From Rhizobium tibeticum (GTDB taxonomy: Bacteria; Pseudomonadota; Alphaproteobacteria; Rhizobiales; Rhizobiaceae): a DNA stretch of 64,000 nucleotides. The translations under genes and the position numbers were made by a program. This document shows, piece by piece, positions 1 through 8,029 of this stretch (position 1 is its first letter; each line of letters starts with the position of its first letter). Location of the stretch: assembly GCF_900110205.1 (NCBI RefSeq), contig NZ_FOCV01000029.1, forward strand, positions 21,377 to 85,376, given 5' to 3'. The notes beneath the pieces were generated by a model, which saw only the letters and a program-made list of their open reading frames with translations, ran no database searches and had not been told where the DNA came from.

Positions 1-81
1 CGCGCCCGCGCGTCGGAACGGCAGGTCGCGCGGGCGCACATCCTGCCAGTCGTCCACTCAGAGAAATCGCGCGGTTCCTAG
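1..81 (+). CDS. possible C-terminal tail of an upstream gene (partial)
   Basis: Frame 1 is open from the window edge to a TAG at 79-81, giving 26 residues rich in Arg and Ala that end in EKSRGS. It could be the end of a gene starting outside the window. There is no recognisable domain and a run this short can be open by chance. Confidence 0.25.
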   Translation, partial: RARASERQVARAHILPVVHSEKSRGS

Positions 82-130
82 CCGCGGAGATCTTCCGCAC
101 CGACAACCCAACCAGCGATGGAGAAGTCAC

Positions 131-682
131 ATGCACAGCATCGAAAACCAGATCGTTGATTCCAGTTTTTCGGCAATCATCAACGCACCGATCGAACAGG
201 TGGATATTCCGAAGTGGTGCTTTACCCTGCCTGAGAAGGAATACCAGGGCTGCTCTCCGGCGCACATCGCTGCGGGCTTCACGACGGCGCCCGACGGCAC
301 GCGCATGTCGATCAATGTCGAGACGATCGGCGGAAGCCTGATGGTCCAGCATTACCTCGAAACCCTCGGCGAGAAGGATCATCTCATTCTTGATTCCGAT
401 TCCGACGTGTTCACGCCAAATGGCCGCGTAACGATCCACGTCACCTGGGAGCTCAGCGTCAAGAAACTGGACGCGGGTCGATGCGAATTCACCAACCGCG
501 TCAGGTCCTATGCAACGGACGAGATGATGGCCTTCCTCGACCACCAGGGCATCCCCTTCGAGATCTTCCGGACGCAGCGGCAACCGATGTCAATCGCACA
601 CAACAAGGGCGAAACTCCCCTGTTTGCAGCAAGCATCCAGCGGGCGGCGCTGAAGAACGCCGCCTCCACGAAAGCGGCCTGA
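131..682 (+). CDS. SRPBCC-like hypothetical protein
   Basis: A 183-residue soluble protein without signal peptide or membrane segment. The start is supported by GGAGAAG upstream of the ATG. The pattern of an N-terminal strand (SSFSAIINAPIEQVDI), a middle block (TWELSVKKLDAGRCEFTNRV) and a C-terminal helix resembles polyketide-cyclase/START-like (SRPBCC) ligand-binding folds, but no catalytic motif is visible. The isochorismatase-fold gene starts 19 bp downstream, so the two are probably co-transcribed. The fold is an inference and no substrate can be named. Confidence 0.6.
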   Translation: MHSIENQIVDSSFSAIINAPIEQVDIPKWCFTLPEKEYQGCSPAHIAAGFTTAPDGTRMSINVETIGGSLMVQHYLETLGEKDHLILDSDSDVFTPNGRVTIHVTWELSVKKLDAGRCEFTNRVRSYATDEMMAFLDHQGIPFEIFRTQRQPMSIAHNKGETPLFAASIQRAALKNAASTKAA

Positions 683-701
683 TCATCGGAAGGAATACCC
701 C

Positions 702-1337
702 ATGACACAACTGTCTTTCGACCGGAATAATACAGGTCTGCTGGTGGTCGATCCGTACAACGACTTCATTTCCGAAGGCGGCAAGATCTGGCCAAGGATC
801 AAGGAAGTGGCCGAGGCGAACAACTGCGTACCGCACATGCTCCAAGTGCTGAACGCGGCGCGCGAGGCGAAGCTTCGCGTCTTCTATGCTATGCATCATC
901 GGTATCGCGCCGGCGATTACGAAAATTGGAAGTTTATCGCTCCTATCCAGCGCGCGGCATGGCATCGCAAAAGCTTCGAGTTCGGCACCTGGGGCGGAGA
1001 ATTCCGCGCCGAGTTCGTGCCACAGCCGGGCGAAGTCATCGCCTCCGAACACTGGTGCTCCAGCGGCTTCGCCAACACCGATCTCGATCTCGAGTTGAAG
1101 CGGCATGGAATCCAGAGGCTCATCGTGATCGGGCTCGTCGCGCATACCTGCATCGAGGCGACCGTGCGCTACGCCGCCGAACTCGGATACGACGTGACCG
1201 TCGTCAAGGACGCGGTAGCCGATTACTCGCAGGAGATGATGCATGCCGCTCTGGAGGTCAACCTTCCCAGCTATGCCAGCGCTATCGTCGACACAAGGGA
1301 AGCCATCGAAGCGATCGCCCCTACACAAGCGGCGTAA
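702..1337 (+). CDS. isochorismatase-family cysteine hydrolase
   Basis: A 211-residue cytoplasmic hydrolase. VVDPYNDF near residues 15-22 supplies the conserved catalytic Asp, and VAHTCIEAT carries Cys150 at the usual nucleophile position. The family includes isochorismatases, nicotinamidases, N-carbamoyl amidases and amide hydrolases. A good ribosome site (AAGGAA) precedes the ATG. With the SRPBCC-like gene before it and an aldehyde dehydrogenase after it, a role in degrading a small amide or carbamoyl compound is plausible, but the substrate is unknown. Confidence 0.85.
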   Translation: MTQLSFDRNNTGLLVVDPYNDFISEGGKIWPRIKEVAEANNCVPHMLQVLNAAREAKLRVFYAMHHRYRAGDYENWKFIAPIQRAAWHRKSFEFGTWGGEFRAEFVPQPGEVIASEHWCSSGFANTDLDLELKRHGIQRLIVIGLVAHTCIEATVRYAAELGYDVTVVKDAVADYSQEMMHAALEVNLPSYASAIVDTREAIEAIAPTQAA

Positions 1338-1424
1338 GCTTGCATCTCGGCGGCCACCAGAATCTGGCGGGCGTTCACGGACGCACGCCGAATCTCCCAT
1401 CAAAATCGAAAAGTAATACTTTTT

Positions 1425-1438
1425 AACCCTCAAGGGTT
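1425..1438. promoter_or_regulatory. short inverted repeat in the 216-bp gap before the aldehyde dehydrogenase gene
   Basis: AACCCT and AGGGTT face each other with only CA between them, about 115 bp before the dehydrogenase start. The 2-base loop is too tight for a terminator, so an operator is the better guess. No regulator gene adjoins it. Confidence 0.25.
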
Positions 1439-1553
1439 GGCATGCCCTTCGCCGGCACCTATGTGAGTTCGACAGCCAAATGCCGCCGACCTATGTCGAT
1501 CCTCCCATATGGTACAGAGAGGCGGTCATGGCTCCCAATTCGAAAGGATCCAC

Positions 1554-3083
1554 ATGACATTCTCCGGCGACCTTCTCATCGGCGGCGCAAACGTGCGTGG
1601 CGCGGCTGCGACCTTCTCCGCGATAAACCCTGCCAACGGCAGTGCAATGGACCCGACTTTCGCGGGCGCGACGAAGGAGCAGGTGGAGATGGCGACGGCT
1701 TTGGCGTGGGCCGCGTTCCCGGTCTACAAGGAGACGACGCTCGAAGATCGGGCGCACTTCCTGGAAGCCATCGCTGAAGGCATCATCGCACTCGGCGACG
1801 ATCTCATCCTGCGAGCGATGGACGAAACTGGCCTGCCGCGCACACGAATCGAAGCCGAGCGCGCCAGAACTGTCGGACAGTTGCGCCTGTTCGCGAAAGA
1901 GGTGCGCGACGGCAAGTTTCAGAAGCTTCGCTTCGATCCGGCCGACGCTGACCGCAAGCCTGTTGCTAAACCGGACCTTCGACTGAGAAACATTGCTCTC
2001 GGTCCGGTCGCCGTATTCGGAGCATCGAACTTTCCTCTAGCATTCTCTGTTGCTGGCGGCGACACAGCCTCGGCCCTCGCCGCCGGCTGCCCGGTTGTCG
2101 TCAAAGCACACTCTGCCCACCCCGGAACGTCCGCGCTCGTTGGCAAAGCAGTCGTGGATGCCGTCGCGGCATGCGGTCTTCCACCGGGGACGTTTGCCCT
2201 TTTGTTCGATGCAGGATTCGAGGTGGGACAGACCCTCGTCGCCGATCCCCGGATCCGTGCCGTCGGATTCACCGGTTCGCGCCGCGGCGGTACCGCGCTG
2301 ATGAAGATCGCGTCGGAGCGGAAGCAACCGATACCTGTCTACGCCGAGATGAGCAGCATCAATCCCGTCATTCTTTATCCGAGCGCGCTTCGCAATCGCG
2401 GATCCAAGATCGGAACATCGTTCGCAACCGCTCTAACCCTGGGCGCGGGCCAGTTCTGCACCAATCCAGGCCTGATCATCGCCGTCGACGGTCCTGGACT
2501 CGATGCGTTCATCGAAAGTGCCAGTGCAGCGATTTCGGAAGCGCAGGCCCAGACCATGCTGACGGGCGGCATCTGCGAGGCCTACCGCAAGGGTGTGGCA
2601 AGGCTGTCGTCGTCATCGTCGGTCTCGCAGGTCGCTGCGGGGAAGAACGGAACTTCCTATCAGGCCGCGGCCGCGCTCTTCGAAACGACTGCCGCAGCAT
2701 TCCTCTGCGATCCCGCGCTTCAGGAAGAAGTCTTCGGCGCCTCGGGACTGATTGTTCGCTGTAAGCACGAAACGGAGCTACGTGAAGTCATCGAATCCTT
2801 GGAGGGTCAGTTGACGATCGCCCTGCACGTGGATGCCGAGGACATCGCGGCCGCCTCGACGATCATCCCGCAGTTGGAGCTTCTCGCGGGCCGACTTCTC
2901 GTCAACGGCTTCGGAACCGGGGTCGAGGTATCCCCGGCGATGGTCCATGGGGGACCGTATCCGGCCACGTCAGACGGTAGATCGACCTCAGTCGGGACAC
3001 TGGCGATTTATCGCTTCCTGCGGCCCGTTTCCTACCAGGACTTCCCGGCGGAGCTGCTTCCGGAGCCACTTAGACGGTCATAA
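1554..3083 (+). CDS. aldehyde dehydrogenase, alpha-ketoglutaric-semialdehyde type
   Basis: A 509-residue NAD(P)-dependent aldehyde dehydrogenase. The nucleophile is Cys302 in GQFCTNPG, the general-base Glu lies in VYAEMSSINP, the cofactor region has VVVKAHSAHPGTS, and FTGSRRGG follows. The KAHSAHPG signature and the weakly conserved C-terminal region match the ketoglutarate-semialdehyde dehydrogenase subgroup, which oxidises 2,5-dioxopentanoate to 2-oxoglutarate in sugar-acid or hydroxyproline breakdown. I prefer the ATG at 1554 because GAAAGGA lies just upstream; an in-frame ATG at 1509 would add 15 poorly conserved residues. The substrate here is not proven. Confidence 0.88.
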   Translation: MTFSGDLLIGGANVRGAAATFSAINPANGSAMDPTFAGATKEQVEMATALAWAAFPVYKETTLEDRAHFLEAIAEGIIALGDDLILRAMDETGLPRTRIEAERARTVGQLRLFAKEVRDGKFQKLRFDPADADRKPVAKPDLRLRNIALGPVAVFGASNFPLAFSVAGGDTASALAAGCPVVVKAHSAHPGTSALVGKAVVDAVAACGLPPGTFALLFDAGFEVGQTLVADPRIRAVGFTGSRRGGTALMKIASERKQPIPVYAEMSSINPVILYPSALRNRGSKIGTSFATALTLGAGQFCTNPGLIIAVDGPGLDAFIESASAAISEAQAQTMLTGGICEAYRKGVARLSSSSSVSQVAAGKNGTSYQAAAALFETTAAAFLCDPALQEEVFGASGLIVRCKHETELREVIESLEGQLTIALHVDAEDIAAASTIIPQLELLAGRLLVNGFGTGVEVSPAMVHGGPYPATSDGRSTSVGTLAIYRFLRPVSYQDFPAELLPEPLRRS

Positions 3084-3155
3084 GCGCACTCGGGCGGTCG
3101 ACGAGGACGTCGGGCAGGCGTGAACTGCCTCCCCGACCAACTTCATCTCCGAAGA

Positions 3156-3748
3156 TCAGAGTTCGGCTGCCTTGGCTGCCATTGTCGCCTTCGCCCACCA
3201 TACGAGTTCGTCGAGAGCGATCTTTGCCGACGGCAGAAGGTTTGCCTCGATCTCCTCGATCGGCTTGTTGCCGCCCATCGGGAACACTGCAAAGAAATCG
3301 CTTCCGCCAATGTGAACGGCAGCGTGCGTGGAGACCATCTGCAGTTCCACGCCGATACCCCTGATGTGCTCGAGCGCGTGCGAGCCGCCAGTGCTGCCAT
3401 ATGCGATCGCGGTGAACGGCTTGCGGTTCCACTCCGTGTAGGCCTGATCGAGCGCGTTCTTCAGCGCCCCGGTGATCGAGCGATTGTATTCCGCGACGAC
3501 GAAGATGTAGCCGTCATACTGCCCGACGGTCTTCTGCCAGCGGACCGCTTCCGGATCCCGGCTAGGCGCCCATGCATTGGATGCCACCTCATGAAAGAAC
3601 GGCAGCGGATGGTCACGCAGGTCGACCACCTCCACATCCATGTCGTCGCGGGCCTGCGCCTGCTTCAGCATCCATTGCGCTGGTTTGTCTCCGAAACGGG
3701 TCGACGGGTCGAGCCGATCGTGACGGCGATTTTTGGTTTGGAAGCCAT
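3156..3748 (-). pseudogene. NAD(P)H-dependent FMN reductase, frameshifted near its N-terminus
   Basis: The frame ending at 3156 encodes most of a flavodoxin-fold NADPH-dependent FMN reductase (VVAEYNRSITGALKNALDQ, AIAYGSTGGSHALEHIR). Its first ATG in frame (3671) would omit the phosphate-binding N-terminus. That N-terminus is present in another frame from an ATG at 3748: MASKPKIAVTIGSTR. Reading TRFGDKPAQWM directly after it needs one more base near 3702-3706, so a single-base deletion has separated the FMN-binding loop from the rest. Family members normally read GSTRPTRFG without interruption. Either the gene is inactive or the assembly has an error. Confidence 0.8.
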
Positions 3749-3795
3749 GCGATCCTCACTCCTGTTGGTTTCTGTCTATGGCCCTCGTTCGAGGG

Positions 3796-4824
3796 TTAGT
3801 CGTCGTTCAGGTCATCGGCGTACGCGTAGAGCCCTGGCGAACCTCCGGTCATTAGGAAGAGGACGTTTGATCCCGACGCGATGGTGCCGCTGTCGAAATC
3901 GGAAAGCATGCCGGCGAATGCCTTGCCTCCATAGACGGGGTCGACAAGAAGGCCTTCCGTGCTGCCGAGCAGCCTGACAGCCTCGGCCATCTCCTGTGTC
4001 GGAATGCCATAGCCACCTCCGAGCTGCGTGCCGCTGATCCTGAGATCGCCCGGCCCCACCTGCTCCTTCCTGGACATAAGCTGCAGAACCGAATTGACCT
4101 TGTCGACGGTAGCGGCAATGCAGGCATCAACGGGTGATAGGACGGTGTGAGCCAGTATTCGGGAGGGCTCGCGGTCTGCGACCAGCATTCCCGCCGCAAG
4201 CCCCGCATGCATTCCACCGCTGCCGTTCGGAATGACTATCTGGTCGAATTCCATTTCCAGTTCGGCAGACTGCATTGCGATCTCGAAGGCGCAGTCCACA
4301 TAGCCTAGGCACCCAACCGGTGTTGAACCACCAAGGGTGGCCACAAAAGCCTTGCGCCCGGACGCGGCGAGCTCGGACGCCCGGCGCGAGGCGAACCAAC
4401 CGGCGTCGTCTCCCCGCTTCAGCACGTGCAAGCGTGCTCCGAACAATCGATCCAGCAGAACATTCCCATTCTCCTGATAGATCGCCATGTCTCGAGGAAC
4501 CATCTGTGCGAGAACCAGTTCGCATGCCAGACCGGATCTGGCACACGCCGCGGCGGCGAGCCGGGCGAAGTTCGATTGGACTCCTCCTATCGCCACCACG
4601 GTGTCGCACCCCTCGGCCGCGGCCTGCCCTATCAGGAACTCGAGCTTGCGCAGCTTGTTGCCGCCGCCGCCCAAACCCATCAGGTCGTCCCGCTTCGCCC
4701 ATATCGATATACCTTTTGCCCGCGCGCCCAGAACACTCTCGAGGCGGTCCAGGCGCTGAATGGGCGTCGGACCCTCAATCAGGCGAGTGTGCGGAAAGCG
4801 GCTTAGGAGCGGTGTCTTAGGCAT
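3796..4824 (-). CDS. PLP-dependent D-cysteine desulfhydrase / ACC deaminase family protein
   Basis: A 342-residue fold-type II PLP enzyme. GGGGNKLRKLEF places the Schiff-base lysine at residue 57, IGGVQSNFARLAAA is the substrate loop, and GSGGMHAGLAAG binds the PLP phosphate. The family covers 1-aminocyclopropane-1-carboxylate deaminase, D-cysteine desulfhydrase and L-cysteate sulfo-lyase; the sequence read by eye does not separate these. The start at 4824 has GGAGATAAGG upstream and replaces a longer open frame that lacks family similarity. The tautomerase gene lies 44 bp upstream on the same strand. Confidence 0.85.
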   Translation of the reverse strand: MPKTPLLSRFPHTRLIEGPTPIQRLDRLESVLGARAKGISIWAKRDDLMGLGGGGNKLRKLEFLIGQAAAEGCDTVVAIGGVQSNFARLAAAACARSGLACELVLAQMVPRDMAIYQENGNVLLDRLFGARLHVLKRGDDAGWFASRRASELAASGRKAFVATLGGSTPVGCLGYVDCAFEIAMQSAELEMEFDQIVIPNGSGGMHAGLAAGMLVADREPSRILAHTVLSPVDACIAATVDKVNSVLQLMSRKEQVGPGDLRISGTQLGGGYGIPTQEMAEAVRLLGSTEGLLVDPVYGGKAFAGMLSDFDSGTIASGSNVLFLMTGGSPGLYAYADDLNDD

Positions 4825-4868
4825 CGCCTTATCTCCACGACGGTTGGTGTGCGGCACGACTGACTGAC

Positions 4869-5276
4869 TCAGTCGGTTCTGCTTGCAGTCAGCTCTCCGG
4901 TCACGAACTGAGCCCGTCCCATACCGAACGACCAGTCCTCGTCTGAATTCTCTACAATCGAGACCATGACATCGGATGGATCGATGCCGCATTCGATGCG
5001 AAACGACCGGGCAAGCGTTTCGTATAGGACCAGCTTCATCGTGCGTGACCGGACGCGACTGATGATTTCGACGAGAACGAATCTTTCGGACCTATCCATC
5101 CCGAGGCCGGTATCAAGGACTTGAAGATGCGATTTCTCGTGCTCCTCCAATATCTGATACCGATCTCGGCGCGGAATGCCGAACGCCTCGACAACGACAT
5201 CGTGGGCGACGTCGAGCAGCGTTTGAAGTTCGTCGACGCTGCGCCCTTTGAAGACGTGGATCCTTACCAGTGGCAT
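4869..5276 (-). CDS. tautomerase-superfamily protein
   Basis: A 135-residue protein beginning MPLVRIHVFKGR. Removal of Met exposes the N-terminal proline that acts as catalytic base in 4-oxalocrotonate tautomerase relatives. Its length, about twice that of classic 4-OT, fits two beta-alpha-beta units as in malonate-semialdehyde decarboxylase-like members (HDVVVEAFGIPRRDRYQIL, then ETLARSFRIECGIDPSDV). It probably shares a transcript with the PLP enzyme downstream. It may tautomerise or decarboxylate a keto-acid intermediate, but the substrate is unknown. Confidence 0.75.
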   Translation of the reverse strand: MPLVRIHVFKGRSVDELQTLLDVAHDVVVEAFGIPRRDRYQILEEHEKSHLQVLDTGLGMDRSERFVLVEIISRVRSRTMKLVLYETLARSFRIECGIDPSDVMVSIVENSDEDWSFGMGRAQFVTGELTASRTD

Positions 5277-5521
5277 TGGTCATCTCCTTCATCGGTGCGG
5301 TGCTTCTTCACGAGGCGGATCCGCATCCCGCTGCCATGCAGCTCGTACCGGAAGTCCGAGAGCTGAGATCACCCAGATTGCGACCCCCGCCACCTTCGGA
5401 AGGAGCGAATGCAGACGTCGTCCGCGACACATTTGAGCATGATGCCAGCACTCCTATCATCGTGGCGAGGACGAGCGCTTGCCGTCCCACTAACACCCAC
5501 GATTTGAGGGCTATCCGCAAC

Positions 5522-6364
5522 TTAGACTCCGGTATGGGACACTCCGGGCGTGGTATCTTGGGAAATCGCCGCAGTGCGATATCGCGGCGCCGGAACGTTC
5601 CGCGACAGGTTCGGCATCAGCTTCTGCCTCGCCGCCTCGTATGCGTCCCAGTCATCGGCGTCCGGAACGGATGGAAGCGTCACCAGTTCCCCCATATCCA
5701 GGCCCGCGAGAGCGGCGTCCACAGCGTCGTCGGCCTTCATAACGATACTGTATGGCAGATGCTGGAGCGATCCGCCCGAAGCCTCCCAGAAGGGAGTCTC
5801 CACGGCCCCGGGAAGGACGGCCTGAACGCGAATGTTCTTTTCGGCGAGTTCCTTGTGCAGTGAGAACGTCAGCGCGAGAACGAATGCTTTCGTGGCGCCG
5901 TAGACGCCGTTGAGAATTTCGGGGGCGAGAGCAAGCGCCGAGGCGACGTTGATGATGGTACCCCTCTCCCGCGCCACGAAGGAAGGAGCGGCCGCATACA
6001 CCAGGCGGGTCAGCGCCGTAACGTTGATGCGGATCATGCGCTCCATGTCCTCGATGTCCGATACGAGCAGCGGCTGGACGGCGCCGACGCCGGCGTTGTT
6101 GACGAGCATGGTGATCGATGGGTCGCTGCGAAGAACCCCCTCGATCTTGAGAAGGTCTTCCCTGGCACCGAGATCGGCTCGTAGGGTCGTCACGCGCCGC
6201 CCAGTCCCGCGAGTGATGTCTCCGGCCACATGCGTAAGGCCGTCTTGGCTGCGCGCCACGAGTACGAGATCATAGCCTCGTCCGGCGAGCCTATCGGCAT
6301 AGATCGCACCGATACCTGAAGATGCACCTGTGATCAGAGCTGTTCCGATGGAGGATTGCGTCAT
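5522..6364 (-). CDS. short-chain dehydrogenase/reductase (SDR)
   Basis: A 280-residue classical SDR. TGASSGIG binds the dinucleotide, NNAGVG is the NAG motif, and VASALALAPEILNGVYGATK supplies the Ser-Tyr-Lys catalytic set. It reduces or oxidises a small carbonyl or alcohol using NAD(P)H. The gene is transcribed away from the VOC gene. Its 249-bp upstream region holds a 19-bp palindrome and an adjoining 14-mer (6458-6486) that recur before the epoxide hydrolase and DJ-1 genes, suggesting shared control. The substrate is unknown. Confidence 0.88.
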   Translation of the reverse strand: MTQSSIGTALITGASSGIGAIYADRLAGRGYDLVLVARSQDGLTHVAGDITRGTGRRVTTLRADLGAREDLLKIEGVLRSDPSITMLVNNAGVGAVQPLLVSDIEDMERMIRINVTALTRLVYAAAPSFVARERGTIINVASALALAPEILNGVYGATKAFVLALTFSLHKELAEKNIRVQAVLPGAVETPFWEASGGSLQHLPYSIVMKADDAVDAALAGLDMGELVTLPSVPDADDWDAYEAARQKLMPNLSRNVPAPRYRTAAISQDTTPGVSHTGV

Positions 6365-6457
6365 CTAGCGTCTCCGTGCTGAGCGTCCGTGGGCGTGCTG
6401 CCCATCCTGACTGTTGGCGTTTATCGTCATAGGGATCGTTCGTAGCTCGCCCAGAAG

Positions 6458-6486
6458 CCATTGAACAAAGGTATCGGCGATACCTT
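6458..6486 (-). promoter_or_regulatory. two-part repeated element, copy a (SDR promoter region)
   Basis: AAGGTATCG-G-CGATACCTT is a perfect 19-bp odd palindrome at 6468-6486. On the minus strand it runs into CCTTTGTTCAATGG (6458-6471), ending 93 bp before the SDR start. Related boxes occur at 7351-7375, 11192-11226, 14236-14249 and 19188-19224. I read it as a candidate operator or promoter of an unknown regulator. Confidence 0.6.
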
Positions 6487-6613
6487 GGAAGGGTTTTTCC
6501 GGCCGATCCTAGAAAAGAACCGACACCATCGGACAATGGACGCGACCGGTGCGTGAGGGCATCGTCACGCCGTCTGCGGAGTGTCCGCATTGTGACTTTG
6601 AGGAAGAAGGCGA

Positions 6614-7282
6614 ATGACCATGCAGGAGCGCAACACCCAGTCTGCCACCGCCGTGACCGACATTGAGATGAAACTTGAGGTGGTCGTCGTACCGGTATCC
6701 GACGTCGATCGCGCAAAATCCTTCTACAGGGGCCTTGGCTGGAGACTCGACGCCGACGTTTCAGGCGCAGACGGCTTCAGGGTCGTCCAGGTGACGCCTC
6801 CCGGGTCGCCTTGCTCAGTCATCTTCGGAAGAAACGTCACTGCGGCCGCCCCGGGATCAGCCCAGGGGCTCCATCTCATCGTCTCAGACATCGAGATGGC
6901 CCATGCGGCACTCGCCGCGCGCGGCGCTGAAATGAGCGGGGTCTTCCATGACGCGGGTGGCGTGTTCCACCACAAGGGCACCGAAGGGCGCCTCCCAGGC
7001 CCGCACCCGTCTCGCGCCAGCTATGGCTCGTTTGCCTCCTTCAGCGATCCTGACGGAAACGAATGGCTCTTACAGGAAGTGACCGCGAGACTTCCCGGCC
7101 GCATAGAAGCCACGGGTGCCGCCTTCAGCTCAGCCGCCGATCTTGCGAACGCGCTTCGTCGTGCCGCCGAAGCCCATGGCGAACATGAGAAACGTATGGG
7201 TGGGAAACACGACGATGCATGGCCGGACTGGTACGCCGAATATATGGTGAGCGAGCAGTCGGGCGGTCACCTCCCGACTTGA
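6614..7282 (+). CDS. VOC-family (glyoxalase/bleomycin-resistance fold) protein
   Basis: A 222-residue protein. Residues about 18-155 form a vicinal-oxygen-chelate module (LEVVVVPVSDVDRAKSFYRG at the start, SFSDPDGNEWLLQEV at the end). A C-terminal tail follows (ALRRAAEAHGEHEKRMGG and DWYAEYMVSEQSG), a layout seen in proteobacterial glyoxalase-like proteins of unknown role. The start has GAGGAAGAAGGCG before the ATG. It may bind a metal and act on a small hydrophobic or electrophilic compound. It diverges from the SDR gene. Confidence 0.82.
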   Translation: MTMQERNTQSATAVTDIEMKLEVVVVPVSDVDRAKSFYRGLGWRLDADVSGADGFRVVQVTPPGSPCSVIFGRNVTAAAPGSAQGLHLIVSDIEMAHAALAARGAEMSGVFHDAGGVFHHKGTEGRLPGPHPSRASYGSFASFSDPDGNEWLLQEVTARLPGRIEATGAAFSSAADLANALRRAAEAHGEHEKRMGGKHDDAWPDWYAEYMVSEQSGGHLPT

Positions 7283-7350
7283 TGGTGCCGAGGGGCGCGG
7301 AATGAGCCCAACCCGGGACGGGTGCCACCGCACGATGGCTCATTTTCTGC

Positions 7351-7375
7351 CGATACCGACACTATTGCACAATAG
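7351..7375. promoter_or_regulatory. two-part repeated element, copy c (upstream of the receiver/kinase operon)
   Basis: A CGATACC half-site (7351-7357) is followed by CTATTGCACAATAG (7362-7375), a perfect inverted repeat with 6-base arms. Read on the minus strand the 14-mer is CTATTGTGCAATAG, close to CCATAGTGCAATGG before the epoxide hydrolase. It lies about 160 bp before the first response-regulator gene and is less like the other copies than they are like each other. Confidence 0.45.
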
Positions 7376-7533
7376 ATCGATAGCGTAGGGTAATGCACTA
7401 TGCGATGACGACGTCGTCTCGCAAACGCATCGAGCGACGTCAGACGGTCATCGATTACGACAAGCATCTCGGATGTTCCAACTCAGGGCACGGACAACGC
7501 AAGATAGCCCCAGCGCGACAAAGGCGGCTCCAT

Positions 7534-8019
7534 ATGACGGCCAAGCGCGCGCTGGTATCAGTCGTCGATGACGACGAGTCCGTCAGAGAGTCGCTTCCGG
7601 ACCTGATCCGGATATTCGGATTTGACATCCGCGCCTTCTCCTCTGCCGCTGAGTTCCTGGATTCTGAGTGGCTATCAATGACGGACTGCCCGATACTGGA
7701 TGTCGCCATGCCCGGCATGTCCTGTCCCGAACTCGAGGAGGAGTTGATCCGGCGCGGCGAGCGAATTCCGGTCGTCTTCATCACGGCCCACAAGGACGAG
7801 AATGATCGCATTCCGCTGATGGAGAATGGGGCGGTTGCATGTCTGTTCAAGCCATTCAGCGATATCGCCTTGCAGGAAACGCTCGATAGAGTGTTCGCCC
7901 GAGGGTCGCCAGCGCAACTGCGGGTTCCGGCACAGCTCAGGCACGTCCGACACCATAGGTTAATATACGGCAGCTTGCGGAAGCCATACAGTGCAGGAAA
8001 AGGGCAGGTCAGCCCTTGA
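7534..8019 (+). CDS. response-regulator receiver protein 1 (no output domain)
   Basis: A 161-residue receiver protein. VVDDDESVRESLPD forms the acidic pocket, Asp56 in LDVAMPGMS is the phospho-acceptor, FITAH carries the switch Thr and LFKPF the conserved Lys. About 40 residues after the receiver are basic but contain no recognisable DNA-binding domain. The ATG at 7534 is preferred over an upstream in-frame ATG at 7393 because AAGGCGG precedes it and similarity begins there. Its stop lies 10 bp before the kinase start, so it is probably a phosphorylation partner of that kinase. Confidence 0.85.
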   Translation: MTAKRALVSVVDDDESVRESLPDLIRIFGFDIRAFSSAAEFLDSEWLSMTDCPILDVAMPGMSCPELEEELIRRGERIPVVFITAHKDENDRIPLMENGAVACLFKPFSDIALQETLDRVFARGSPAQLRVPAQLRHVRHHRLIYGSLRKPYSAGKGQVSP

Positions 8020-8029
8020 AAGGACAGGC

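Noticed and set aside
501..1433. 310-residue open frame on the minus strand opposite the isochorismatase gene
   Set aside because: High-G+C shadow of a well-supported plus-strand gene; Arg/Gly-rich and lacking motifs or ribosome site.
5308..5520. 70-residue minus-strand frame with a lipoprotein-like start (VLATMIGVLASC)
   Set aside because: The rest is low-complexity Ser/Gly without similarity and the ribosome site is poor; it could be remnant DNA in the 245-bp gap.
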